Shown here piece by piece: positions 1 through 6,023 of a DNA stretch of 10,388 bases. The stretch comes from an uncultured Butyricicoccus sp. GTDB taxonomy: Bacteria; Bacillota; Clostridia; Oscillospirales; Butyricicoccaceae. Position 1 is the stretch's first letter. Every line of letters begins with the position of its first letter. The notes beneath the pieces are model-generated. The model was not told where the DNA came from. It worked only from the letters and a program-made list of their open reading frames with translations, and ran no database searches. The stretch lies in the NCBI GenBank assembly GCA_900544475.1, contig UQVU01000059.1, forward strand, positions 1-10,388, read 5' to 3'. Both the position numbers and the translations under genes were made by a program.

Positions 1-40
1 GTCAAAACCCTACGCAAAAAACGCTCGAAAGGCAGGAAAG

Positions 41-1060
41 ATGACGAATTTAGAATTGATCGCAAAGCTCGCAGGTGTATCGCGCGGCACAGTGGACCGC
101 GTGCTGCACAACCGTGGTCAGGTCAGGCCGGAAACGGCGGAAAGGGTTCGAGCCGTCATGCAGGAGCTGGATTTTCAGCCGAATGCACTCGGACGAGCCT
201 TCTACCTGTCACGAAAGAAAAACAAGATCGGCGTCCTGGTCGCGTTCCGTGAACCCGACTTCGAAAAGCAGGTCATGCAGGGCGTGAACGAGGGCATCGT
301 TTACGCGCAGCAGCATGGCGTGGAGGTGCTGGTCGAATACGCACATCCGGACGATACGGCAGGCTATCTTGCGGCGCTGCAAAGGCTGCTCGACAACGGC
401 GTTCGGGGACTCGCCATTCGCGGCCTGGTCTCGGACGAGATCGACGAATGCCTGCGGAACATTTCGCGGGAGAAGATGCAGATCGTTGTCTACAACGAGG
501 ACATCCGCGACAAGAGTCTGCGGGACTGCTTCGTGGGGCAGGACTCCGAGCGGGCGGGCGCCTGCGCTGCCTATCTGATGGAACAGATCGCCCGGCCGGG
601 CGGCGAAATGCTGCTCGTGGGCGTAGACGTTCGTCACGTTTCGTGTGAAGAACGACTGCACGGCTTCGCGGAGTATTTCCGCGAGCGGGGTACCGACGTA
701 TCCCACGTGATTTACGGCAAAGGCAGTCACGAGCTGACCTACCGGCAGACACACGACATGATCGCCGAGCGAGAGAACATCTCGGGCATCTTCGTCAGCG
801 GCGCCGGTCTCAGCGGAGCGGCTCATGCCGTAGACGATGCCGGTCTGGCCGGCAAAATCAAAGTAGTAGGTTTTGACATAACCGAGTCCAATATGAGCTT
901 TCTCCAGAAGGGCACCGCACAGTTCCTCATCGATCAGGGGCCGTACATGCAGGGATACCGTTCCGTGCAGCTGCTCACCGAGTCGATCTTCCGCGACGCT
1001 CCGGTAGAAACCTCATTCGTGGACACCGGCATTCAAATCAAAAATCCGTACAACTGCTGA
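41..1060 (+). CDS. LacI-family transcriptional regulator with sugar-binding-like domain
   Basis: A 339-residue DNA-binding regulator, the usual LacI/GalR length. Residues ~4-23 form the classic LacI helix-turn-helix (IAKLAGVSRGTVDRVLHNRG), with Asp (TVDRVL) where many members have Ser (TVSRVL). A hinge-helix-like stretch follows at ~48-54 (NALGRAF). From ~62 to the end is a periplasmic-binding-protein-like effector domain, opening with the typical strand KIGVLVAF and containing VVYNEDI, GGEMLLVG and KVVGFDIT blocks. ATG at 41 is preceded by an AGGAAAG-type ribosome binding site and gives a full N-terminal domain. It lies directly upstream of the transporter genes on the same strand, so it probably regulates this cluster in response to the imported acid or an intermediate (inference). 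A terminator-like structure separates it from tctB, so its transcription may be partly uncoupled. Effector and operator are unknown. Confidence 0.93.
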   Translation: MTNLELIAKLAGVSRGTVDRVLHNRGQVRPETAERVRAVMQELDFQPNALGRAFYLSRKKNKIGVLVAFREPDFEKQVMQGVNEGIVYAQQHGVEVLVEYAHPDDTAGYLAALQRLLDNGVRGLAIRGLVSDEIDECLRNISREKMQIVVYNEDIRDKSLRDCFVGQDSERAGACAAYLMEQIARPGGEMLLVGVDVRHVSCEERLHGFAEYFRERGTDVSHVIYGKGSHELTYRQTHDMIAERENISGIFVSGAGLSGAAHAVDDAGLAGKIKVVGFDITESNMSFLQKGTAQFLIDQGPYMQGYRSVQLLTESIFRDAPVETSFVDTGIQIKNPYNC

Positions 1061-1108
1061 GCAACCGCTTGGCCAATGTCGAAACCGCACTGCTCCATAG
1101 CGCGAAAG

Positions 1109-1171
1109 GACCGAAACGGTCTGCCCTGCAAGGGTCGGGACGATACCCCCTGACTCCTGCGGGACAGACCG
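1109..1171 (+). promoter_or_regulatory. Long structured hairpin in the leader before tctB (possible attenuator)
   Basis: CGGTCTG at 1117-1123 pairs perfectly with CAGACCG at 1165-1171. The stem continues with CCC 1124-1126/GGG 1161-1163 and GC 1128-1129/GC 1159-1160, separated by single bulges, then GG 1132-1133/CC 1156-1157, GTC 1134-1136/GAC 1152-1154 and GGG 1137-1139/CCC 1148-1150. A competing small hairpin, GACCG 1109-1113 with CGGTC 1117-1121, uses the same 5' arm. The same arm (CTGCCCTG 1121-1128) can also pair with CAGGGCGG at 1192-1199, which is part of the terminator. Such mutually exclusive pairings are what an attenuator or riboswitch needs. I do not recognise a known class, so the function is inferred only from base pairing read by eye. 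Confidence 0.45.
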
Positions 1172-1177
1172 CGGAAG

Positions 1178-1205
1178 AACCGGACGCCGGACAGGGCGGT
1201 TTTTT
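1178..1205 (+). terminator. Putative intrinsic terminator between the lacI-type gene and tctB
   Basis: A GC-rich segment ends in six T residues (1200-1205). The local stem is modest: CGCC (~1184-1187) with GGCG (~1195-1198), extended by AAC/GTT with a bulge. The 3' arm has two alternative distant partners: CTGCCCTG 1121-1128 and AAACCGC 1082-1088 (with GCGGTTT 1196-1202, seven pairs). It may simply end the lacI-type transcript, or terminate conditionally upstream of the transporter genes. Confidence 0.55.
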
Positions 1206-1226
1206 GTATGGATTATTGAGATACGT

Positions 1227-1250
1227 CCGTTCCGTTTATGCGGTGAACGG
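1227..1250 (+). promoter_or_regulatory. Inverted repeat between terminator and tctB, possible operator or RNA hairpin
   Basis: CCGTTC at 1227-1232 and GAACGG at 1245-1250 are perfect inverted copies separated by 12 bases. As RNA, an alternative pairing CCGTT plus CCG (1227-1234) with CGG (1241-1243) and AACGG (1246-1250) gives eight pairs with a two-base bulge. The position, ~57 bases before tctB and just after the terminator, suits an operator or a leader hairpin. It lacks the central-CG palindrome typical of LacI-family operators, and I cannot place a convincing -35/-10 promoter beside it. Confidence 0.25.
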
Positions 1251-1293
1251 CACGGATGGAAAAATTCTCACTTCACCTGAGGGGTGTGGTTGA

Positions 1294-1300
1294 AAGGAGA
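1294..1300 (+). promoter_or_regulatory. Ribosome binding site that fixes the tctB start
   Basis: AAGGAGA sits six bases before ATG 1307. An in-frame upstream ATG at 1256 has no such site and would add 17 polar residues before the normal TctB start, so 1307 is preferred. Confidence 0.8.
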
Positions 1301-1306
1301 ACGTCT

Positions 1307-1813
1307 ATGAAAAAATTTATCCGCAGTTCGAATGACCTTTTGCTTTCGATTTTGATGGGCGCGGTTGCCGCCTTTCTTCTGACAAACCAGAAGATCATCA
1401 TCGGCGTGGAGAACGGTCTGGGCGGCATGTGGGCGCAGGCGAGCACCTACATTCACCTGCTGGCGGGCATTCTGCTGGCGATGGCCATTCTTCAGCTCAT
1501 CTACGCGATCGACTTCAAGGGTGCGGCCGAGCACAAGAAGCTGCACATCCCGGTTTCCAAGGAGATCGTCATCACCGCCGCGGCGCTGGTGCTGTACGCA
1601 CTGCTGCTGCCCGTGCTTACCTTTTTCCCCTGCACGCTTGCGCTGAACATCGTGCTCTGCGCGACCTTCGCACGAAAGGAAAACGAGGCGAGCGAAGAGA
1701 TGAAGGGCAAGCTGTCCAAGAAACAGTTCCTCGGCATCGTGATTTATTCGGTCGTTCTGACCATCGTGCTCTGGCTGCTGTTCACGCAGATCCTCAAGTG
1801 CGTGCTCCCCTGA
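1307..1813 (+). CDS. tctB: Tripartite tricarboxylate transporter, small membrane subunit (TctB family)
   Basis: A 168-residue integral membrane protein, matching TctB size and topology. Hydrophobic segments lie at roughly 9-26, 47-68, 86-104, 105-122 and 141-162, with a charged cytoplasmic-type loop at ~123-140 (RKENEASEEMKGKLSKK). TctB sequences are poorly conserved, so the assignment rests on length, topology and the adjoining tctC and tctA. In TTT systems TctB works with TctA in the membrane to import a carboxylate delivered by the extracytoplasmic TctC, driven by an ion gradient. The start follows a strong AAGGAGA site. It is the first gene of the transporter block, 59 bases before tctC, whereas the common order is C-B-A. 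It is probably cotranscribed with tctC and tctA. Confidence 0.87.
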   Translation: MKKFIRSSNDLLLSILMGAVAAFLLTNQKIIIGVENGLGGMWAQASTYIHLLAGILLAMAILQLIYAIDFKGAAEHKKLHIPVSKEIVITAAALVLYALLLPVLTFFPCTLALNIVLCATFARKENEASEEMKGKLSKKQFLGIVIYSVVLTIVLWLLFTQILKCVLP

Positions 1814-1872
1814 TTTCTGGCAGGAAATTCACAAAAACATGAAAGAATAAAGACAAAGAAAGGGAAATTCTT

Positions 1873-2880
1873 ATGAAAAAGGCTTTATCCATGACTCTCG
1901 CAGGCGTTATGCTCGCAGGCGCGCTCACCGGCTGCGGTTCCACCGGTTCCTCCTCCGCACAGGGCGGCTCCTCCGACGGCTCGCTCGACTACCCGAAGAA
2001 CGACGTTCAGATCGTTATCCCCTACGCTCCGGGCGGCGGTTCCGACAACCTCGTTCGCGGCATGATGCAGTACCTCGATCTCGGCGCTACCACCGTTGCG
2101 GTAAACGTTGAGGGCGCAGCAGGCTACATCGGCGCTCTGCAGGGCTACAACAGCAAGAACGACGGCTACACCATCATGACCCACAACGAGATGGACCTCA
2201 TCTCCTACACCATGAGCGGTCAGTCCGCTGAGCCGCTGTACGAGAACCTCGAGTACATCTGCGACGTTGTTACCGACTACAACCTGCTCTCCACCAGCCC
2301 GGACACCGGCTGGAAGACCGCTCAGGAGGTCATCGACTATGTAAATGCAAACCCGGGCAAGGTTACCGTCGGCAGCACCGGCTCCAACAACGTAAACTAC
2401 GGCACCACCATGGAGCTGCTCAAGGACATGGGCATCTACGACAAGGTAACTATCGTTCCTTATGACGGCGGCGCTGCTTCCGAGACCGCGCTTCAGGGCG
2501 GCCATATCCAGCTCGAGGTAAACTCCCTGGCTGACACCTCCTCCTACATCGCAGCAGGCACCAACGTTCCGCTTCTGGTCTGCAACGACGAGCGCATCGA
2601 CGCATGCCCGGACGTTCCGACCACCGTTGAGTCCGGCTACGACGTAACCTACGGCAAGCCGCGCGGCTTCTTCGCTCCGAAGGGCACCGACCCGGCTATC
2701 CTCTCCTACATCTCCGAGAAGATGGGCGAAGTTTGCCAGAACGAGGACTTCGTAAAGGCAATGTCCAACCTCGGCTTCACTGTTGACTATGTTGACGGCG
2801 CGGCTGCAAAGGAGCGTACCATCAAGTGGGCAGAAGATCTCAAGCCGGTATTCGAGGAAATGGCTAAGATCGCCGGCTAA
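1873..2880 (+). CDS. tctC: Tripartite tricarboxylate transporter substrate-binding lipoprotein (TctC/Bug family)
   Basis: A 335-residue extracytoplasmic binding protein. The N-terminus is a lipoprotein signal: MKK, a hydrophobic core, then lipobox LTGC with Cys21 as the probable lipidated residue, followed by a Ser/Gly-rich tether (~22-37). The mature domain opens with the Bug signature YPKNDVQIVIPYAPGGGSDN (~40-59), the region that binds a ligand carboxylate in characterised Bug proteins. Further Bug-like blocks are VTVGSTGSNN, TIVPYDGGAASETALQGGHI and the late GKPRGFFAPKGTD. It should capture an organic acid outside the cell and pass it to TctA/TctB. Bug proteins bind diverse carboxylates, so the ligand cannot be named. 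Codon choice (many GTT/GTA Val and GCT/GCA Ala codons) differs from the lacI-type and YcxB-like genes and suggests high expression. A purine-rich AAAGGGAAA site precedes the ATG. Confidence 0.94.
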   Translation: MKKALSMTLAGVMLAGALTGCGSTGSSSAQGGSSDGSLDYPKNDVQIVIPYAPGGGSDNLVRGMMQYLDLGATTVAVNVEGAAGYIGALQGYNSKNDGYTIMTHNEMDLISYTMSGQSAEPLYENLEYICDVVTDYNLLSTSPDTGWKTAQEVIDYVNANPGKVTVGSTGSNNVNYGTTMELLKDMGIYDKVTIVPYDGGAASETALQGGHIQLEVNSLADTSSYIAAGTNVPLLVCNDERIDACPDVPTTVESGYDVTYGKPRGFFAPKGTDPAILSYISEKMGEVCQNEDFVKAMSNLGFTVDYVDGAAAKERTIKWAEDLKPVFEEMAKIAG

Positions 2881-2927
2881 ATACACGCGACACACTGAAT
2901 TTCTCTGATTAGAAAGGAAGGGAACTT

Positions 2928-4418
2928 ATGCAGACTATTCTCCTTGGTTTCCAGTATGTATTCAGTGACCCGATGTGTATCGCGCTTCTCGCGCTGGGCG
3001 TATTCGTCGGCATTATCTTCGGCAGTATCCCCGGTCTGACCGCCACCCTCGGCGTTACACTGTTTATTCCGTTCACCTATACCATGCAGCCCGTACAGGG
3101 CCTCGTCATGCTGATTGCCGTCTATGTCGGCGGCATCAGCGGCGGTCTTATCACCGCAACCCTCATCAACATCCCCGGCACTCCTTCGTCCATCTACACC
3201 TGCTTTGACGGATATCCGATGACGAAGAAGGGCAAGCCGGCTCAGGCGCTTGCAATCGGCGTTTTCTGTTCCCTCATCGGCGGTTCTTTCTCCGCCTTTG
3301 CGCTGATGGCTATCGCACCGCAGCTCGCGAAGGTTTCGCTGAGCTTCGGCAGCTGGGAGTATTTCGCTGTCGCCCTCATGGGTCTGTCGGTCGTCGTTGC
3401 CATGTGCTCCGACTCGCTGATCAAGGGCCTGCTCGGCGCAGTGTTCGGCCTGCTCATCGGCACGGTCGGCATCGACTCCATCAGCGGCGTTTCCCGTCTG
3501 ACCTTCGGCTTCTGGCAGCTTCAGGGCGGCATCTCCTCTACCGCTCTGATGATGGGTCTGTTCGCTATCACCGAGGTATTCAACCAGTCGCTTGATCTGG
3601 ACAAGCCTCGTCCGAAGATCGAGTTCAAGAAAACCACGCTGATCCCGCCGTTCTCCGAGATGAAGAGCTGCTGGAAGGCGATCGGCATCGGCTGCGTCAT
3701 CGGCACCGGCATCGGCATTCTGCCGGGCATCGGCCAGAACGCTTCCACCCTGATCTCCTACAACCTCGCGCGCACCGTTTCCAAGACGCCGGAAGAGTTC
3801 GGCCACGGCTGCCCGGAAGGCATCTGCGCGTCCGAGACCTCGAACAACGCCACCAACGGCGGCGCACTCATCCCGCTGGTCTGCCTTGGCATCCCGGGCG
3901 ACCTTACCACCTCCGCCCTGATCGGCGGCCTGATGATCCACGGCCTTCAGCCCGGCCCGCTGCTCTACTCGCAGCATCCTGAGCTGGTTGGCGGCATCAT
4001 GGTTGCCTACTTCATGGCAAACGTTGTCATGTACGTCATGGAGCTCGGCCTCATGAAGGCGTTTGTCCGCATGGTAAACGTCAAGCTGTCCTTCCTGTTC
4101 CCGGCGATCGTCGCGTGCTGTGTGCTCGGCGTTTACACGCTGAACAACCGTATGTTCGACGTATGGGTAATGATTATCTTCGGCTTCGTCGGCTATCTGC
4201 TGATCTGCCTGGGCATCGACATGGCGCCGGTCATCCTCGGCTTCATCCTTGGCCCGCTGATTGAGAAGTACATGCGCATGGCGCTGATTTCCGCAAATGG
4301 CAACTGGGCGGATATGTTCAATCGTCCAGTATCCGTATTCTTCGTAGTAATCGCAATCCTGTTTGTTGTGGTTCCGGTCATTAAAAAGGCCGTAAGCCAG
4401 AGCAAAAAGAAAGCATAA
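2928..4418 (+). CDS. tctA: Tripartite tricarboxylate transporter, large membrane subunit (TctA family)
   Basis: A 496-residue polytopic membrane protein of standard TctA length. The conserved N-terminal region includes GSIPGLTATLGVTLFIPFTY, followed by a VYVGGISGGLITATLINIPG block and DGYPMTKKGKPAQALAIGVF. The second half contains a related GIGILPGIGQNASTLISYNL, SETSNNATNGGALIPLVCLG and then IPGDLTTSALIGG, the internal repeat typical of this family. About ten to twelve hydrophobic helices are visible, ending in a basic tail (KKAVSQSKKKA). It is the permease proper, moving the carboxylate supplied by TctC. The start has an excellent AAGGAAGGGA site. It lies 47 bases after tctC and is followed by a strong terminator, so it likely ends the transporter transcription unit. 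Confidence 0.96.
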   Translation: MQTILLGFQYVFSDPMCIALLALGVFVGIIFGSIPGLTATLGVTLFIPFTYTMQPVQGLVMLIAVYVGGISGGLITATLINIPGTPSSIYTCFDGYPMTKKGKPAQALAIGVFCSLIGGSFSAFALMAIAPQLAKVSLSFGSWEYFAVALMGLSVVVAMCSDSLIKGLLGAVFGLLIGTVGIDSISGVSRLTFGFWQLQGGISSTALMMGLFAITEVFNQSLDLDKPRPKIEFKKTTLIPPFSEMKSCWKAIGIGCVIGTGIGILPGIGQNASTLISYNLARTVSKTPEEFGHGCPEGICASETSNNATNGGALIPLVCLGIPGDLTTSALIGGLMIHGLQPGPLLYSQHPELVGGIMVAYFMANVVMYVMELGLMKAFVRMVNVKLSFLFPAIVACCVLGVYTLNNRMFDVWVMIIFGFVGYLLICLGIDMAPVILGFILGPLIEKYMRMALISANGNWADMFNRPVSVFFVVIAILFVVVPVIKKAVSQSKKKA

Positions 4419-4423
4419 CCTTG

Positions 4424-4463
4424 CACCGCACAAAGCGGTGAACGGGTAATGCCTTTTCACCGC
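4424..4463 (+). promoter_or_regulatory. Two mutually exclusive hairpins after tctA
   Basis: CACCGC 4424-4429 pairs with GCGGTG 4435-4440 (six pairs, five-base loop). The same GCGGTGAA 4435-4442 also pairs with TTCACCGC 4456-4463 (eight pairs). Only one can form at a time. The element lies just before the long terminator and could protect the transporter mRNA 3' end or modulate termination. The pairing is directly visible; the role is inferred. Confidence 0.4.
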
Positions 4464-4466
4464 TGC

Positions 4467-4536
4467 GGGCAGTCGGAGATGTGATGCAGCAATGTGGGAC
4501 CCCTCCACGCATCACTTCTCCATCTGCCTGTTTTTT
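4467..4536 (+). terminator. Very long intrinsic terminator hairpin after tctA
   Basis: The stem is built from GGCAG 4468-4472/CTGCC 4524-4528, GGAGA 4475-4479/TCTCC 4517-4521, GTGATGC 4481-4487/GCATCAC 4509-4515 and GTGG 4494-4497/CCAC 4505-4508. That is about 21 pairs with small internal loops, one six-base bulge on the 5' side (4488-4493) and a seven-base loop. A run of six T (4531-4536) follows immediately. It separates the transporter from the YcxB-like and lyase genes. Confidence 0.85.
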
Positions 4537-4578
4537 ATGGAAATACCGCATATTAAAACCGTGTGGTACGACTCGTTC

Positions 4579-4584
4579 TGGAGG
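4579..4584 (+). promoter_or_regulatory. Ribosome binding site that fixes the start of the YcxB-like gene
   Basis: TGGAGG lies eight bases before ATG 4593. An in-frame upstream start at 4563 would place this site inside the coding region, so 4593 is preferred. Confidence 0.75.
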
Positions 4585-4592
4585 TTTTTCTG

Positions 4593-5666
4593 ATGGATAT
4601 GACCTATCGGGTAAGCAAAAATGCCTATATCGAACTGCTCGCTGACATGGTCCGCCGCAACGACAGCCGCCCGCTCAAGCTCCTTACTGCGTTTCTTCTG
4701 ACTTTCGGCCAGATGGCGGCGGTCGCGGTGCTGTGTGTCACGCGGCTTGAGGGCAGCACGCGCCTTTTCGCGATTGTCTGGTCGCTGCTGCTCGCGGGCA
4801 TCACGCTGCTGCGCCGCAAAACGGTCAGACAGCGCGCCAAGGGCACGCTTCAGCGACTTGAATACGCGGGTCAGCTCCCCGAGGACTACTGGCGCGAGCA
4901 CAAGCTGCGCACCGCCGGAAAAGAGCTTCGGGTCAGCTACGGCGACCAGCGCCTTTCCTGCCCGCTGCACGCGGTAGGTCCGGTAGAGGAGCGCCCCGAT
5001 GCGCTCTATATCTACTGTGGCGGCACAATCTTCGACATCATCCCGGCCGAAGCGTTCAAGAACGCCGAGGCGATGCGGCGCTTTGCGCGTGACCTCCGCG
5101 CGGCGGCGGAAAACGCCGAAATGCCCGCAGAAGCGACGGACGCCGTTCCGACTGCGGCGGCCGACATCACATGGGAGATGGACGAAAAGCACTTTCTCGA
5201 CGGACAGTTCCTCGCGTTCCGGACGCTCTATTATCGCTACCGATTCGTTCGCCGGGCGACCTTTATCCGTCTGGCGGCGAGCGTCGCGGCGGTCATAAAC
5301 CTGATGGCGAACCGCACGCCGCTCAGCATCGCGGCCTCGGTCATTATTCTCCTGCTGGCAAATCTTGAGAATATTTCGATGATCCCGGCCCTCAGCCGAC
5401 TGCGTATCCGAAAGGAGCTCGGCTCGTGGGAGGGAAGCGCCGAATTCCGCCTGAGCGTGCAGAAGGACACGCTGCTGTTCGCATCCGATCAGTCCGCCGT
5501 GGCTATCCCGAAGGAAAAAATCAACCTCTGTGAAAAAATCGGACCCTATTACATCATCGCATGGAGCAGCTTCCCGGCAGTCATCCTGCCGGAGGCGCAG
5601 GCGGCCGAGCCTCAGACGGCGGCCCTGCTCCGACAGATTGAAAACAGCCGCGAAAACGCGCGGTAA
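4593..5666 (+). CDS. Membrane protein with two tandem YcxB-like units
   Basis: A 357-residue protein of unknown function. It appears to be two copies of one architecture: a pair of membrane helices followed by a small beta-rich soluble domain. Unit 1 has helices at ~30-49 and ~57-73 and a soluble part at ~109-170 (SYGDQRLSCPLHAV, then ALYIYCGG and DIIPAEAF). Unit 2 has helices at ~223-239 and ~244-260 and a soluble part at ~285-350 (FASDQSAVAIPKEKI, then YYIIAWSS and VILPEAQ). The order DQ, Pro, Glu, aromatic strand, I-x-P-x-x-A is shared. It resembles the YcxB-like domain of Firmicutes membrane proteins, which normally occurs once; this match is from pattern memory and moderate. A charged, Ala-rich linker (~165-190) joins the halves. 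It lies after a strong terminator and 49 bases before the lyase small subunit, so it may open that operon. Its role there is unknown. Its GCG/GTC-rich codon use is unlike tctC. Confidence 0.8.
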   Translation: MDMTYRVSKNAYIELLADMVRRNDSRPLKLLTAFLLTFGQMAAVAVLCVTRLEGSTRLFAIVWSLLLAGITLLRRKTVRQRAKGTLQRLEYAGQLPEDYWREHKLRTAGKELRVSYGDQRLSCPLHAVGPVEERPDALYIYCGGTIFDIIPAEAFKNAEAMRRFARDLRAAAENAEMPAEATDAVPTAAADITWEMDEKHFLDGQFLAFRTLYYRYRFVRRATFIRLAASVAAVINLMANRTPLSIAASVIILLLANLENISMIPALSRLRIRKELGSWEGSAEFRLSVQKDTLLFASDQSAVAIPKEKINLCEKIGPYYIIAWSSFPAVILPEAQAAEPQTAALLRQIENSRENAR

Positions 5667-5679
5667 ACACTCATAACGC

Positions 5680-5697
5680 CCCGCAGGCTTCTGCGGG
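5680..5697 (+). promoter_or_regulatory. Intercistronic hairpin just before the lyase small subunit
   Basis: CCCGCAG 5680-5686 pairs with CTGCGGG 5691-5697 around a four-base loop (GCTT). There is no T run, so it is not a standard terminator. It ends two bases before the AGGAGG ribosome binding site (5700-5705) of the next gene and could influence mRNA processing or translation. Confidence 0.45.
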
Positions 5698-5715
5698 ACA
5701 GGAGGAAATTACAAC

Positions 5716-6006
5716 ATGACGAACGCAATGATTATTGACGCAAAAGATAACGTTGCGGTAGCCATCGAGCCGATCGCCGCAGGAGAGACCGCAACGTTTC
5801 TCCTCGCGGGCAAGCCGGTGTCCGTCCCCGTTACCGAGGACATCACTATCTACCACAAATTCGCCATCCGCGACATCGCAGAGGGTGAGCCCGTGGTAAA
5901 GTACGGCGAGCATATCGGACAGGCAACCGCATTCATCCCGGCCGGTGCACACGTTCATGTTCACAACGTCGTGAGCATGAAGGAAGACCGCCGTAAAATT
6001 GAGTAA
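5716..6006 (+). CDS. UxaA/SuyA-type lyase, small SAF-domain subunit
   Basis: A 96-residue protein equivalent to the N-terminal SAF domain of altronate dehydratase (UxaA), galactarate dehydratase (GarD) and the alpha subunit of (2R)-sulfolactate sulfo-lyase (SuyA). Family features visible are ITIYHKFAIRDIAEGEPVVK (~43-62), YGEHIGQAT (~63-71) and the histidine-rich end GAHVHVHNV (~77-85). In this superfamily the SAF domain packs on the large catalytic subunit. Many proteins fuse the two, but here they are separate genes 17 bases apart. The ATG follows a strong AGGAGG site. The family is clear. The substrate is not: sugar acids such as altronate are possible, and the split arrangement also matches SuyAB. 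The small subunit alone does not decide this. Confidence 0.9.
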   Translation: MTNAMIIDAKDNVAVAIEPIAAGETATFLLAGKPVSVPVTEDITIYHKFAIRDIAEGEPVVKYGEHIGQATAFIPAGAHVHVHNVVSMKEDRRKIE

Positions 6007-6023
6007 AAAGGAGAAACTGTGAC

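Noticed and set aside
1..40. Possible operator or catabolite-response element before the lacI-type gene
   Set aside because: The AAAAAACGCT stretch resembles half a cre site, but the other half does not match, and only 40 bases of upstream sequence are available.
1081..1205. T-box leader
   Set aside because: No T-box antiterminator consensus (TGGNACCGCG) is present, and the downstream genes are not amino-acid related.
1069..1293. Short + strand frame of 74 codons between the lacI-type gene and tctB
   Set aside because: It starts at a TTG without a convincing ribosome binding site and runs straight through the hairpin and terminator, so it is better explained as a non-coding leader.
1206..1306. 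Sigma-70 type promoter for tctB (TTGAGA at 1216)
   Set aside because: The nearest -10-like sequence (TTTATG at 1235) is only 13 bases away and no TATAAT-like hexamer lies at 16-18 bases, so the promoter is not supported.
1885..2895. Open frame of 336 codons on the - strand opposite tctC
   Set aside because: It mirrors a clear TctC gene. It arises from avoidance of codons that read as stops in reverse (TTA, CTA, TCA) and has no domain I recognise.
2877..4508. Open frame of 543 codons on the - strand opposite tctA
   Set aside because: Composition is dominated by Asp, Arg, Glu, His and Ala with no recognisable fold, and it runs through the terminator hairpin. It is a shadow of tctA.
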